From contig CAJUME010000005.1 of NCBI GenBank assembly GCA_910587015.1, positions 186,001-250,000 of the forward strand: a DNA stretch of 64,000 nucleotides, written 5' to 3'. Below the pieces are notes generated by a model that did no database searches, had not been told where the DNA came from, and saw only the letters and a program-made list of their open reading frames with translations. Positions within the stretch are counted from its first letter, which is position 1. Every line of letters starts with the position of its first letter. Made by a program: the position numbers and the translations under genes. The stretch is from an uncultured Christensenella sp. Its GTDB lineage: Bacteria; Bacillota; Clostridia; Christensenellales; Borkfalkiaceae. Positions 33,379-43,517 of the stretch are shown here, one piece after another.

Positions 33379-33407
33379 ATTATATGCCGAAATAAAGCGC
33401 CTTATGC
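33379..33407 (-). promoter_or_regulatory. Sigma-E-like promoter of spoIIID
   Basis: On the minus strand GCATAAG (33401-33407) and CATATAAT (33379-33386) are 14 bases apart. This agrees with the mother-cell sigma-E consensus (G-H-ATA and CATA-Y-A-H-T). It lies about 70 bases upstream of the spoIIID start. Confidence 0.75.
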
Positions 33408-33451
33408 TGATATTTGTTTTATACAAGCGATTTTTGACGAAAAACAAAAAA

Positions 33452-33477
33452 GCGAGGGCAACAAATGTTGCCCTCGC
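33452..33477 (-). terminator. Terminator of the giant surface-protein gene
   Basis: A perfect 12-bp stem pairs GCGAGGGCAACA with TGTTGCCCTCGC and is followed on the minus strand by TTTTTTGTTTTT. Confidence 0.9.
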
Positions 33478-33526
33478 CAAGGGGTAGGATACACGCATTT
33501 ACAAATACGCATATTGACATAAAGCT

Positions 33527-36500
33527 TTAAGCTTCATCGCCGTCAGTTATGTCTGCGTCATAGCTGTCGCCGTCGCTCATTGTATCGGCGGAAATATCGT
33601 CATAGAAGCCGTCGTCGTCGCCGCCCGCAACCGTTACTGCCTTGCGGCGTTTAAGCATAACCGCAAGTATAACTATTGCAAGAGTAAGCACCGCCGCCGC
33701 GCCGCCTATTGCATACCACGCCCATGTGGGAAGATGCCCGTATTTAACAATGGTATCGCTTTTAATGGAAATCGACTTAACCGCATTGCGCACATCTAAG
33801 CGGTAGTTGGAGTTGCCGACCGCAACCTCTACGGTGTGACCGCCTATTTCCTTAAAGTCGCCCGTTGCGGTAACGGTAATAACAATTTCCTTATTGCCGT
33901 CATTGTAAATATAACGTCTTTCGCCGTTTGCAAGCACTCCGTCGGGAGTAAGCGTGCCGCCGTCAATCCAGCCGGTTACAGTCAATTCGGGCAGATGCGC
34001 CTGACCGTCGTGCTCGAATTCGCTTTCCTCCGACCATTCAACGGTCAGAAGCCTTTGCGTTATTCTGAATTTGCCTATATTCGTTTCCGGCGTGTAGTTG
34101 CTGTCGGAATACTTTATAGCATATTCCAGCGAGCCCGTTACCGCGCCCTCGTTAATGGTGAAGTAAATATTGTACAGACCTACCTCGCTGGTGTTTGTTA
34201 CACCGACAACGGAGGCCGTAGCGTTATCCCTGAACCATTCCTTTGAAACGGCGTTGTTGCCGAGGCGGTAATAGCCGCCGTCAAACAGCTGCTGCGTCAA
34301 ATCCTCGGGCACGCCTTCACCGTAGGGTACTGCGAACTCCTTTTCGAAAATGACTATAATAAAGTCTTCCTCGGGCTTAATCTGCACTCTCCATGCGCCG
34401 TAATACTTGTTGTGGTTTCCGCCCTCGACCTCGATTGAATAGTAAATTATCCATTCGCCCGCGGCGGTAATTCTGGGCGCGTCCGTCAGGTTATACTCCG
34501 CATCGTGCTTGGGCTCCTCCGCGTCCGCAATAAGCTGCTTGTCAACGTATTTAATCGTGACCTTTGCATCCGTATTGCCCGCGCGCTTGTTGCCCGAATA
34601 AACTATATTGTTATACACGCCGTCCGTCTTATCTGCAAGCTTTATAACGTATCTGGGATTACTGCTGTCAAAGTCGCCGTATTCCTCGAAGAAGGCATCG
34701 CCTTTGCTTAAAACGATTATATCCGCCTTGTTGATTGTGAACACGCCCGCGCTGAGCTGACCGTTTTCACCGTCCTCGCCGCCAACGAAAATAACCTCGT
34801 AATTATCGCTGTAAGCATCCTTGTTCCAGCTGCCCTCGATAAGATAGCTGCCGACCTGCGCATAGCCCTGCGCGTCGAAATTGCTTGTGCCGTCCGTCTT
34901 TAAGAAGCGGCATTCAACGTTTATTGCAAGCCCCGCCTCGTCTGCGGCAAGCGGCAGATAGCCGTTGCGCCCGCCGTAGCTTGACAGATACTCCGTTACG
35001 ATATGCTCGCCGCTGTTTGTTTGAGTAACCTCGCCGTAGTCCGCTTCCCTGTCGGAAATTTTGACTATAACGGTGCGCTTGATTATTTTGAAGTACAAGC
35101 CTTCCGTCTGAAGCTCGGTTTTGTCGTTATCGCCGCTTACGCGCTTGACAGAGATATAATAGGTGCCCACGTTAACCGCCTTGCCGTCCGTCAGATAAAT
35201 GTTATCCGAGCCGTCGGGGTTGACTGCAAGCAGACTTACCTCCAGCTTCCTCTGCTGGCCGTTGCCGCTTGCGGGGGTATAGAACGCGTCCGGCAATTTC
35301 GAGGTTCCGTCATAAACAAACTCGTTGGTGCCGTTGTCCGCAAGCACCAAAACGGTGCCCGTAATGGAATTGACAATAATTTTAACGCCCGTAAAATTCT
35401 GTTCCCATTCGTAATTGCGCAAAATTTGTCTTAACAGCTTTAATTTGTCGCTGTCGGTCGTAAGCGTTACGTCGTAGCTACCGGGCTGAGAGCCCTGAAT
35501 ATATTTGCTGAATATCCAGTCCTCGACAGCCTCCACAGCCGCCTTTACCGTAACAGCCTCGTCAACGGGACTGCCGTTTGCATCGTTATAAACGGGCACA
35601 AAGCCGTTGAACACTGCAGTATACGCGGGTGCGGCGTCGTTATAGTTAAGCGTATAATCGTTACCGCCGTTTACCGTTATATTCAAAGGCAGCTTATCTA
35701 TTGTAATTTGTCTTGAAAATTCCTTGACGTTGTAGTTATCCGCAAGCGTTTTATCGGAAACGTATGCGCGCAGAGTGTATATGCCCGCATCGCGGATATC
35801 GCCCGTCCACACGCTTGAAGCGCCCGTAACGCTGTCCTTTTTAAGGATTTCGAATTTAAGTCCTATTTTATTGAACTCGCCCTCGTAGGTTGCAAGCATT
35901 TTTGCCGTTGCCGAATAATCCACAGCATTACCGCTGTAATCGTCGACAAAATCGGTTACCCATTGGTTGCCGTCAAGCGTCCATTCAACCTCTATATCCT
36001 TGGGCGCGATTGTAAACTGCTTGTTATAGCTTGCCGCACCGCCCGTAAGCTTATAGTTTTTGTCGTTGGGGCATGCAATTTCGGCCGTATAGGTATCGGC
36101 GGAAACATGGTCGCCGTTTACAGTGACGTCAAGGAGAATTTTGGCTCCGTTTACATCGGTATACCAGAATACGGGCTGTTGCGCCAGACCTGTATACACG
36201 AACGTAAGCGTATCGTAATACACCTCGGACGATTTAACCTCCTTAGCCTCGATAGTAAACGTAAATTTATTGCTTGACCCTGCGGGGAATTCGTAATTGG
36301 AATCCGAGGGCACGGCGGTTACGGTGTATTCGCCCGCATTAACCGCGCGGTTACCGCAGTTTGTTCCGTTGGAATATTCAACCGTGTAGCTGAACGTTAC
36401 GCTTACGCCCGCCTTTGCCGTGGGCATATGCGCCTCGCCGTCGAATATATAGGAATATGCAGAGCCGTTTATGCTTGTTGTGCCGTCGCTCGTCCAGTAG

Positions 36501-39500
36501 AACGATTTTAATACCATTTTTGTAATGTTGTAGTATGCGGTTGTATTGGAAGGCAGACTGTAATTTCTGTCGGTTATGCGAACCTCTACAGTGTGGTTTG
36601 TGCCTACCATACCCGTAGCGCCGACGTAAACGGGCGTAACGGTTTCACCCGCGACAACGTTGCCGAACGTAGCTTCGGGGTGCTGTACAATTCCCGCGTT
36701 AAACTCGTAGCTGAACGCGCCGCTGTCGTCCTTATCACCCGTCCATGTGACGGTAAGCTGTCTTGCCGTGATTATAAACGCCTGAGTATTGCTTGTAGAC
36801 GCGTCGAACGTGTAGTTGTGCTTATGCTCGTTGGGAATAATAACCGTAGCTGTGTAGCCCGTGCCCGCATTCTTCTGCAAGCCGCTTGCCGTTCTAAGGC
36901 TCTTTGTGCCGTCCTGCATTATGAAGTAAGGCTTGGGACCCTGACTTGCGCCGTTATACTCGAATTCCGCAACGTCGCCGTCAGCAAGAACAGTTTCCGC
37001 GCCTGTTTCGTCCTCTACCGTCCATTCAACCTTAAGCTTGAACTGCTCGACAGTGTAAACGCAGTCGTTGAAGGTTACTTCGTAGTTAGCGTTGCCGCTG
37101 ACTGCTGTAATAACATAGGTGCCCGCGTTGCTTTTATCTGTTACGCCGTGCGTAAGCGTAATCTGCAAATCGTCCGTGCTCTGCGCAAGGTCGGCAGTAT
37201 CGAACGTGTAATAATTGCTTGTGTTCACGCTGAAATCAATCGGGGTTGTGCCGTATTCCGAAGTGGTTTTTGTGCGGTCGATTGTGACGGCAATGGCCTT
37301 CTTTTCAACCGTAAGCGTGCCTTGCACAAATACTATATAATAGTTATTTGCAGCAGCCGCCGTTGCCTCGGTAATATCGTAATCGCCTACATTGTCAAAT
37401 TGATTATATGCGCAACCAAGCACAAGCTCGGTTGTAAACACGCCCGCCGCAGGGCCGCTTGCCGTGCCGTCCGCACCTATAAAGCCTTCATAAACGGCAG
37501 TATAAGCAGGCGCCGCGTCACCGTAAATTATGCTCTTGTTTTCCGCCGTTATGGTAAGCTTTGCTTTGCCAACGGTGAATGCGTCCGCGATAGTCCATAC
37601 ACCGCTGTTATCGGTTGCCGTGTTCGAAGCAGTTTCGCCGACAAACGTTACGTTATAGTTGCCGTTGCTTGCCGAAGCTTCCAAATCGTAAACGCCCGCG
37701 TCCTTAGCCGCGTTTGCAATCGAGATGGAAACGCCCAAATCGTCTGCACTGCGCTTTAAGCCCGTTACCGTGTAATCGATACCCGTAACATTGCCTGCAA
37801 CAGGTACGCTACCGTTGTAAACGCTGCTTTGGTTTTTAACAGTAACGGTTGCATTCGCTTTTTCAACCGTAAGCGTGCCGCTGACGAAGGTAATTTCGTA
37901 ATTGTCGGAGGTTACACCGCTTACAAATACCTCGTATGTGCCTATGGGCGCATAACGGAAGTAGTCTGTCGACAATTTTTTGTTTGTGAAATCAAGGTCG
38001 CCGGTTGCAGTCGTTCCGCCGAAGCTGTCCCGGTCGTCGTTGTTCACCCAACCGTTGTACGAAAGCTCGAAATGCGTTCCGAGGTTAGTTATATCGGTAC
38101 CGTATTCAACCTTGTCGGTTGTGCCAGCGGTTATTGCCGTAACGGTTACCGTAAGCGACGCCTTGCCTATCTTCAAAATCGCGGTAGCGCGGCCCGTATA
38201 GCCGCTTGCAGTGTCAACAGCCGCAACAACCGTATATTCACCGGGTTTTACGGGCACGGTCGTACTGTTTGTATAAACCGTACCGTCATACGAGGTACCG
38301 CTATATGTTATATTGATTGTTGCCGAAACTGTGTTGGAGCCGTCCGCCGCCGAAGCCGTAGCCGAAGCCGCGTCCGAACCGGTACCGCCGTAAATTCCGT
38401 TAGTCACGGTAAGAGTAACGGTAACGTTTTTCAAACCTACCGCAAGCGTACCGTCAACAACCGTAACGGTGTAGTTTGCAAGGCTTAAAGCCGTTTTATC
38501 AATTGATAATACATAAGAGCCGACCGCGCCGTTATCGGTATCGAAATCGCCGTACGTAAAGGTCAAATCTCCGTTTTCAATCGAAAGCGAAGCCCTTGTA
38601 TCCGACCAGACAAGTCCCGTAACAAACGCGCCGTTGTTCACCTTGCCGCCGCCGAAAGCAACCTCCGCATCGTAAACGGTAATAGTCAGCGGAGCTTTTG
38701 TAATTTCCACTTCCACGGGGTCGCCGTCAACTCCTCCGTCGGGGGTAATACTGTTAACGGTATAGTTAACTGCATAATCCGCGCGCAAAACTGCGGAAAT
38801 TGTGTAAGTACCAACAGTTTTTAAAACAGTTGTGCTGTCAACCGAGTTAAGGTATGCCAACGTCATTACAATATTGTCGTTTACGGGGTCACCGTTGGTA
38901 TCGGTAAACGTAAAGCTGACATCGGGCACGTTACCGTATACGCAGTCGGTTGCGGTAACACTTACATCAAGCTCTTTTTTGGAAATTTCCGCCGTAGCAG
39001 TCGAAACGGAGTTGGCAAAGTCAATAATATAGTTGTCTTTATGAGTTCCGCTTAATGTATATGTGGATATATTGATAGTTTTGCCTGCACCAGCATTAGC
39101 GTCTGCAAAAGCGCCGTAAACCAGAATAGTAACGTCGTCACCCTCTACAAAGCCAGTTGTTTCTCCCGCGCCCGTAATAATACGCTTAATATCCGCGGGG
39201 TCTATGGTAAGTTCAACGCTAACGTTTCCGTCATAAACCTTATCCGTTGCCGTAACCTTAGTGACCTTAAGCGTTGATTTTGTTATATATCCGCCGAAGG
39301 TATATTCATTGTCAAACAATACATAGTTTTCGTGCCCCGAACCGGTCAGCGAAATTTTAACCGTGGCCGTTCTGTAACCGACATCCTTAGAGCTGTAATG
39401 ACTTTCGGAAGCGTCAACCACAAGCTCTATATTCTCCTCGTCGACAGTAGTTTCGAAACCCGTAAGTTCGTAATCGCCCTGAAGCGAGCCGGCGGCAATG

Positions 39501-41716
39501 GTAGTTGTTCCGTCGTATTCCTTTTCTTTTAGAGAAATACCTCCTACCCTTAATGTTTTAGGCGTAATATCAACTGAGATACTATAAGACGCGGTATTGC
39601 CCGTATCAGCCCAAACATAGTTTCTTGTATCTTTAATCGTTATTGTAGCGCTATATGTGCCGGCGTTTGTACCCGTAGTTGCGCCGGAAACGTTCATTTT
39701 ATCAGTAACGCCGATAAGCAAATTCTGCGCCTTTCCGCTATAAACAAGTCCGTTTACGCCTACAGGCTTTTCAATCTCAGCGGGAACAATATCAAAGTTT
39801 TTAGAGGTTCCGCCGGAAGGCAGCTTATAGTTGACCGCCTTAGACCCGGAAAGTCCCGTAATGCTTGTACTGTAATGTCCAACATTGATTGCAGAGCTTT
39901 CCAAACCGTTATCGTACACAAACGTGAGTTGATTTTTGTCTGCGGCATGTACATTGCCCATTTGGGCTGTTACACGCTGTGGCGAACCGTTATAGGTAAG
40001 CTCATCTTTATGTTCCCACGCTATACTGACCGTTACTTGAGTTATTGTAAACGTCATAGCGGGGTTAGAGTAAACCCCAGTACTATTATTAACAAAATAA
40101 GTATATGTGCCTGCGTTTTTAACAGTTGAAACATTGCTTATATTGCCTTGCATATCTGTATATCTTGCAAGCACAAAGCCAACCACTGTTGTGCCATCCA
40201 TAGCACGATACTGCAATACATTTGTAGGTGAATATTCAGTCGTGTTATGCACAACATCATGCCAGTTAGTACCCGCGTCATTGGAGTATTGCCATAAAAG
40301 GGTTTTGGTGGGCGATACTGCCTCCTCTGTACCAAAAGCCGCCTCTCCGTCAGTAGTTAAAATAATCTCTTTACCGTTTTTCTCGTCGAAGAAAAACTGT
40401 CTAGGCGCAACTGAATTATATATATTGTAACCTTGAGTAAAGCTTGTTCCCAATGCAAAGCTATCCGCTAATGTAACACCTATTTTTGTAGTATTTTGTA
40501 GTATACCTGCAATTGCAATTTTTAAATCTACGGAAGGTATATAGATATTTTCGAGACTATTTGTATCATCGGGATTCATTCTGTAGTTATTATAAACATC
40601 GCCGCCCTTTATGGTAAACTTTGTATTCCAATCCCTCGGATATAAGCCGCCGCCATAGCCTCCAGAACTCCTTTTACCAATATTGCTAGTGTTGTCGGTT
40701 ATTGTTCCGCCAGTCATAGTAAATACAGTGCCACTAGTTATAAAAAACCCACCTGCATTGTTGTTCGCGGTATTGTCTTTATATAAACCTCCACTTATAT
40801 TAACAGTGTTATATGAGTGTAATTGGGCTGCACCCCCATCACTATTAGCAGTATTATTTTTTATTGTCACCGAAAATATATTAATGACAGATTCCATAGC
40901 ATATATACCACCACCATATGATGCCGTATTATTTTCTATAGTTCCGCCGTAAATATTGCAAACACCTCTATATATATAAAAACCACCGCCAATTACACCA
41001 TAATTATGACTTAAAATACCGCCACGCATTTCAAATTCGGCACTATGTATCAATATGCCTCCACCCGAATTAATTGAGTCACCTGAAGGGCCATTGGTAT
41101 AACCGCCAGATATTTTTCCTTGCCCTGCAACTGAACTGTCGTTAAGAGTAAATCTACTATTTTGCACCCATATAACCATACCGCTTTTTGTTCCATCACT
41201 CTCAATAACATTAGTTAAACCGCGGTTAATCGTATAGTTATTCAAGTCCAAAACAACATCAGCATTTGCAGGGATATAAAGGCCACCTGTGATAGAAAAG
41301 CCAACACCGCTACCAAAAGAACCATTAACAGCTGACCAGTTATCGACAAGCTTAATGGTAACCTGAACACCGTTACTAACGCTCATATTTACAGCATCAT
41401 TCCAGATTTGCGCTTTTTGAGCGTTTGTACCTTTTATCTCATAAAAAGTAATAAGCTCGGTCGCTCTTGTCATATATACGGAGCTTTGAGGCTGTTCAAC
41501 GTCCTCATTTTTATTTTTTGTATACTCTGCCATTGTCTCTGCCGAATAATCAGATTGTTCGGAACTATCTACAGTCTCAACAGACTGAGCGGAATCGGAA
41601 TATCCTTTATCGAACTTTTCGAAAGACACAAACGAAAATACAGCGCAACACAAAAGTATTGCACTAAGCGCGATTGCCGTGCATGCCCATTTAATTCTAC
41701 TACCCCAAGTTTTCAT
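33527..41716 (-). CDS. Giant cell-surface protein: signal peptide, beta-helix, MBG-type repeats, C-terminal membrane anchor
   Basis: The 2729-residue protein starts at 41716 (GGAGA upstream); an earlier frame start is rejected because it overlaps the attenuator. A signal segment lies at about 8-30 (WACTAIALSAILLCCAVFSF). Residues about 90-400 hold glycine-rich right-handed beta-helix turns (SGGGILIHSAEFEMRGGIL and similar). Roughly 560-2640 is a long array of MBG/YDG-type beta-sandwich repeats with recurring strands such as NYEITFVSGTLTVEK. A single membrane helix near 2666-2688 is followed by KRRK and an acidic tail. There is no LPXTG motif. Adhesion or host-glycan contact is a likely role, by analogy only. 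Confidence 0.88.
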   Translation of the reverse strand: MKTWGSRIKWACTAIALSAILLCCAVFSFVSFEKFDKGYSDSAQSVETVDSSEQSDYSAETMAEYTKNKNEDVEQPQSSVYMTRATELITFYEIKGTNAQKAQIWNDAVNMSVSNGVQVTIKLVDNWSAVNGSFGSGVGFSITGGLYIPANADVVLDLNNYTINRGLTNVIESDGTKSGMVIWVQNSRFTLNDSSVAGQGKISGGYTNGPSGDSINSGGGILIHSAEFEMRGGILSHNYGVIGGGFYIYRGVCNIYGGTIENNTASYGGGIYAMESVINIFSVTIKNNTANSDGGAAQLHSYNTVNISGGLYKDNTANNNAGGFFITSGTVFTMTGGTITDNTSNIGKRSSGGYGGGLYPRDWNTKFTIKGGDVYNNYRMNPDDTNSLENIYIPSVDLKIAIAGILQNTTKIGVTLADSFALGTSFTQGYNIYNSVAPRQFFFDEKNGKEIILTTDGEAAFGTEEAVSPTKTLLWQYSNDAGTNWHDVVHNTTEYSPTNVLQYRAMDGTTVVGFVLARYTDMQGNISNVSTVKNAGTYTYFVNNSTGVYSNPAMTFTITQVTVSIAWEHKDELTYNGSPQRVTAQMGNVHAADKNQLTFVYDNGLESSAINVGHYSTSITGLSGSKAVNYKLPSGGTSKNFDIVPAEIEKPVGVNGLVYSGKAQNLLIGVTDKMNVSGATTGTNAGTYSATITIKDTRNYVWADTGNTASYSISVDITPKTLRVGGISLKEKEYDGTTTIAAGSLQGDYELTGFETTVDEENIELVVDASESHYSSKDVGYRTATVKISLTGSGHENYVLFDNEYTFGGYITKSTLKVTKVTATDKVYDGNVSVELTIDPADIKRIITGAGETTGFVEGDDVTILVYGAFADANAGAGKTINISTYTLSGTHKDNYIIDFANSVSTATAEISKKELDVSVTATDCVYGNVPDVSFTFTDTNGDPVNDNIVMTLAYLNSVDSTTVLKTVGTYTISAVLRADYAVNYTVNSITPDGGVDGDPVEVEITKAPLTITVYDAEVAFGGGKVNNGAFVTGLVWSDTRASLSIENGDLTFTYGDFDTDNGAVGSYVLSIDKTALSLANYTVTVVDGTLAVGLKNVTVTLTVTNGIYGGTGSDAASATASAADGSNTVSATINITYSGTSYDGTVYTNSTTVPVKPGEYTVVAAVDTASGYTGRATAILKIGKASLTVTVTAITAGTTDKVEYGTDITNLGTHFELSYNGWVNNDDRDSFGGTTATGDLDFTNKKLSTDYFRYAPIGTYEVFVSGVTSDNYEITFVSGTLTVEKANATVTVKNQSSVYNGSVPVAGNVTGIDYTVTGLKRSADDLGVSISIANAAKDAGVYDLEASASNGNYNVTFVGETASNTATDNSGVWTIADAFTVGKAKLTITAENKSIIYGDAAPAYTAVYEGFIGADGTASGPAAGVFTTELVLGCAYNQFDNVGDYDITEATAAAANNYYIVFVQGTLTVEKKAIAVTIDRTKTTSEYGTTPIDFSVNTSNYYTFDTADLAQSTDDLQITLTHGVTDKSNAGTYVITAVSGNANYEVTFNDCVYTVEQFKLKVEWTVEDETGAETVLADGDVAEFEYNGASQGPKPYFIMQDGTKSLRTASGLQKNAGTGYTATVIIPNEHKHNYTFDASTSNTQAFIITARQLTVTWTGDKDDSGAFSYEFNAGIVQHPEATFGNVVAGETVTPVYVGATGMVGTNHTVEVRITDRNYSLPSNTTAYYNITKMVLKSFYWTSDGTTSINGSAYSYIFDGEAHMPTAKAGVSVTFSYTVEYSNGTNCGNRAVNAGEYTVTAVPSDSNYEFPAGSSNKFTFTIEAKEVKSSEVYYDTLTFVYTGLAQQPVFWYTDVNGAKILLDVTVNGDHVSADTYTAEIACPNDKNYKLTGGAASYNKQFTIAPKDIEVEWTLDGNQWVTDFVDDYSGNAVDYSATAKMLATYEGEFNKIGLKFEILKKDSVTGASSVWTGDIRDAGIYTLRAYVSDKTLADNYNVKEFSRQITIDKLPLNITVNGGNDYTLNYNDAAPAYTAVFNGFVPVYNDANGSPVDEAVTVKAAVEAVEDWIFSKYIQGSQPGSYDVTLTTDSDKLKLLRQILRNYEWEQNFTGVKIIVNSITGTVLVLADNGTNEFVYDGTSKLPDAFYTPASGNGQQRKLEVSLLAVNPDGSDNIYLTDGKAVNVGTYYISVKRVSGDNDKTELQTEGLYFKIIKRTVIVKISDREADYGEVTQTNSGEHIVTEYLSSYGGRNGYLPLAADEAGLAINVECRFLKTDGTSNFDAQGYAQVGSYLIEGSWNKDAYSDNYEVIFVGGEDGENGQLSAGVFTINKADIIVLSKGDAFFEEYGDFDSSNPRYVIKLADKTDGVYNNIVYSGNKRAGNTDAKVTIKYVDKQLIADAEEPKHDAEYNLTDAPRITAAGEWIIYYSIEVEGGNHNKYYGAWRVQIKPEEDFIIVIFEKEFAVPYGEGVPEDLTQQLFDGGYYRLGNNAVSKEWFRDNATASVVGVTNTSEVGLYNIYFTINEGAVTGSLEYAIKYSDSNYTPETNIGKFRITQRLLTVEWSEESEFEHDGQAHLPELTVTGWIDGGTLTPDGVLANGERRYIYNDGNKEIVITVTATGDFKEIGGHTVEVAVGNSNYRLDVRNAVKSISIKSDTIVKYGHLPTWAWYAIGGAAAVLTLAIVILAVMLKRRKAVTVAGGDDDGFYDDISADTMSDGDSYDADITDGDEA

Positions 41717-41759
41717 AAATGTTCTCCTTTTTTCTTTAACTACCCTACAAAAAGACAAC

Positions 41760-41793
41760 AAAAAAAGTGCAACGCCGTTAAACGTTGCACACT
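41760..41793 (-). terminator. Intrinsic terminator inside the leader of the giant gene
   Basis: On the minus strand GTGCAACG pairs with CGTTGCAC (arms 41783-41790 and 41767-41774) and seven U follow (41760-41766). It lies 44 bases before the start codon, so transcription must pass it to reach the gene. Confidence 0.85.
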
Positions 41794-41911
41794 TTAAATC
41801 GCGGAATATTAAGCACACAACAATTAAACGGAGCCCCCGAACGTTACCGCTCGGGTTGCACTTGTTACAATTGTTGTATGAGGCAAAGCATAGACTTTGC
41901 CCTTGATGTGG
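41794..41911 (-). ncRNA. Structured leader RNA, candidate riboswitch or attenuator
   Basis: Between the promoter and the terminator the leader can form GGCAAAG/CTTTGCC, a long stem ACAACAATT/AATTGTTGT, and an inner hairpin CCGAACG-type (CGAGCGGTAACGTTCG). Its AAGTGCAAC (41855-41863) is complementary to GTTGCACTT (41765-41773), the 3' arm of the terminator, so an antiterminator is possible. I could not match it to a known riboswitch class. Beyond this leader, positions 41948-42033 hold AT-rich sequence with nothing else I can name. Confidence 0.6.
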
Positions 41912-41918
41912 TAATTGA

Positions 41919-41947
41919 AGTTTAGCACCCTGTTACGATAAAATCAA
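41919..41947 (-). promoter_or_regulatory. Promoter of the giant surface-protein gene
   Basis: TTGATT (41942-41947), 17 bases, TAAACT (41919-41924) on the minus strand. The start near 41911 implies a leader of about 195 bases. Confidence 0.6.
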
Positions 41948-42033
41948 GTATTTTTGACAATTTTTTTGAAATTTTTTAACAAAATTACCTTCCATTTTCT
42001 TCCGATACCCCCAAATATGCCCGAAATAATACT

Positions 42034-42075
42034 GTAATAAGCCCGCACGCGCAACAGCGCGTGCGGGCTTATTAC
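42034..42075. terminator. Terminator of the metallo-beta-lactamase-fold gene
   Basis: A 19-bp perfect stem with AATAAGCCCGCACGCGC at its core and an AACA loop. It lies 73 bases after the stop codon at 42148. Confidence 0.85.
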
Positions 42076-42147
42076 CACACAATTAACTCAGCAATTTAAG
42101 GTTACCAAGCAATTATCAAATTAAATTAACCCCGATATATATGCCGG

Positions 42148-43476
42148 TTACGGCCAGACGCGGTTCTTTTTAAACCATTCCGTGTCCTTTAAAATAATAT
42201 CGTTGTTCGAGCATTTCACCGTCAGCTCGCCGTTATGTATATAAAACATAATATTTCCGTTCATAGAAGTATACTCGCCCGCCTTATAATCAAGCATAAG
42301 CGTGGTGCAATATATATTTTCTGTATATTTTGCAACGCGGTCTATAAAAGCCTGCGCGGGAAAAGTATTTTCTATGGCGGTAGTGTATTCGGTTGTTCCG
42401 CAACAGCAGCACACAGCAACGTTTTTCGGTTTTATAACGTCAAGCAGCTTTTCGGTTGAAGCGGTATAGCTGCCGTGGTGTCCGCCCTTAAATAATTCTA
42501 CCTCGGGCAGGTCGTTCATGTCAACAAGATAGCTTTCGCCTTTTTTTTCCAAATCGCCGGTAAATAGAAAATTTTTGTCCTTTGCACCGTTTTGCCCCTT
42601 TTGGGTGAGCAGAACGCATACCGAATAATCGTTTTCGTCATTCGTTTCGTTATAATAATAATGGCTTTTTAAAATTTTGAGCGAAACCGTTTTATTCTCG
42701 TTCAGATAATAAATATCCTTTGCTCCGTTTTGCTTTTCACAGCATTCCTTTGCGGTATATACCTGCGCGCCGTTTTCCTTTGCGTGGTCCACGGCCTTGA
42801 CGTAATCCTTATATATTGTCGAGGTTGTGTTGTGCCCCGCAAACTGTATTATAGTGCCTATCTCGTAATTGTAAAGCACGCCCGACTGCTTGCCCGATTT
42901 GTCCTTTGTGCCGACAAAGCCCGCAATATGGTCCTGATGAGCGTGGGTTGCGATAACGTAATCAAGCTTGCCGTCCTCGCAATATTCGTCTATGTACGAC
43001 CTTATCGCCGACGCACTGCTCTTGCGTGAGCCCGCGTCTATAAGCACCTCGGTATTGCCGCACTTAATCAGCGTACAGTCGCCCGTGTACTTGTTGCCGA
43101 GCTCTAAAAAGTGAATTGAAAGCTCTTCCGCATTATTGTTATAGCCGCATACGCCGCAAATACCTGACGTTTCGTCTATTTCGTGATTTCCCGAACCCTT
43201 TATAATCTCGTCCTCCGTTGCATCGCAATATAAGCATTCCCGCGATTTGCTGCCGTTACCGCAGTCTGCCTGACGGGTGACCTCCCACTCCGTCCAGAAA
43301 TGCCCGCCCGTGCCCAGATATTTGTGGAAAAGCTCGGGCTTCAATACCCATAAAATCAGCACCGCCGCAACGATTATAACAAGTAAAACTGCAAGCACAA
43401 GCACGGCTTTGGGATGCTTTTTTGCCGCCCTTGCCGCCTTTTTAGCATTACTTTTGTAAGATTTTTTACCGGACAT
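42148..43476 (-). CDS. Membrane-anchored metallo-beta-lactamase-fold hydrolase, ComEC/Rec2-like
   Basis: The 442-residue protein has a very basic N-terminus, one membrane helix (about 23-45), and a cysteine set (C72, C81, C84, C107, C110) resembling a small zinc-binding insert. A metallo-beta-lactamase domain follows with HAHQDH at 178-183, FLFTGDLEKKG and ELFKGGHHGS. The domain order matches the extracellular nuclease-like hydrolases related to the C-terminal part of ComEC. The catalytic domain should lie outside the cell. Substrates may be DNA or phosphodiesters; the sequence does not decide. The gene appears monocistronic. Confidence 0.8.
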   Translation of the reverse strand: MSGKKSYKSNAKKAARAAKKHPKAVLVLAVLLVIIVAAVLILWVLKPELFHKYLGTGGHFWTEWEVTRQADCGNGSKSRECLYCDATEDEIIKGSGNHEIDETSGICGVCGYNNNAEELSIHFLELGNKYTGDCTLIKCGNTEVLIDAGSRKSSASAIRSYIDEYCEDGKLDYVIATHAHQDHIAGFVGTKDKSGKQSGVLYNYEIGTIIQFAGHNTTSTIYKDYVKAVDHAKENGAQVYTAKECCEKQNGAKDIYYLNENKTVSLKILKSHYYYNETNDENDYSVCVLLTQKGQNGAKDKNFLFTGDLEKKGESYLVDMNDLPEVELFKGGHHGSYTASTEKLLDVIKPKNVAVCCCCGTTEYTTAIENTFPAQAFIDRVAKYTENIYCTTLMLDYKAGEYTSMNGNIMFYIHNGELTVKCSNNDIILKDTEWFKKNRVWP

Positions 43477-43517
43477 TTTAACATTGACCCCGTAATATCA
43501 TTGATTTACGCAAAATT

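Noticed and set aside
36593..37759. A 388-codon open frame on the plus strand
   Set aside because: It lies wholly antisense to the giant surface-protein gene, reads as low-complexity Arg/Cys/Val-rich sequence, and results from the biased codon use of the repeats.
41794..41911. Calling the leader a c-di-GMP, c-di-AMP or SAM riboswitch
   Set aside because: GTGCAACC-like strings recall c-di-GMP-II, but the remaining conserved parts and their order are absent.
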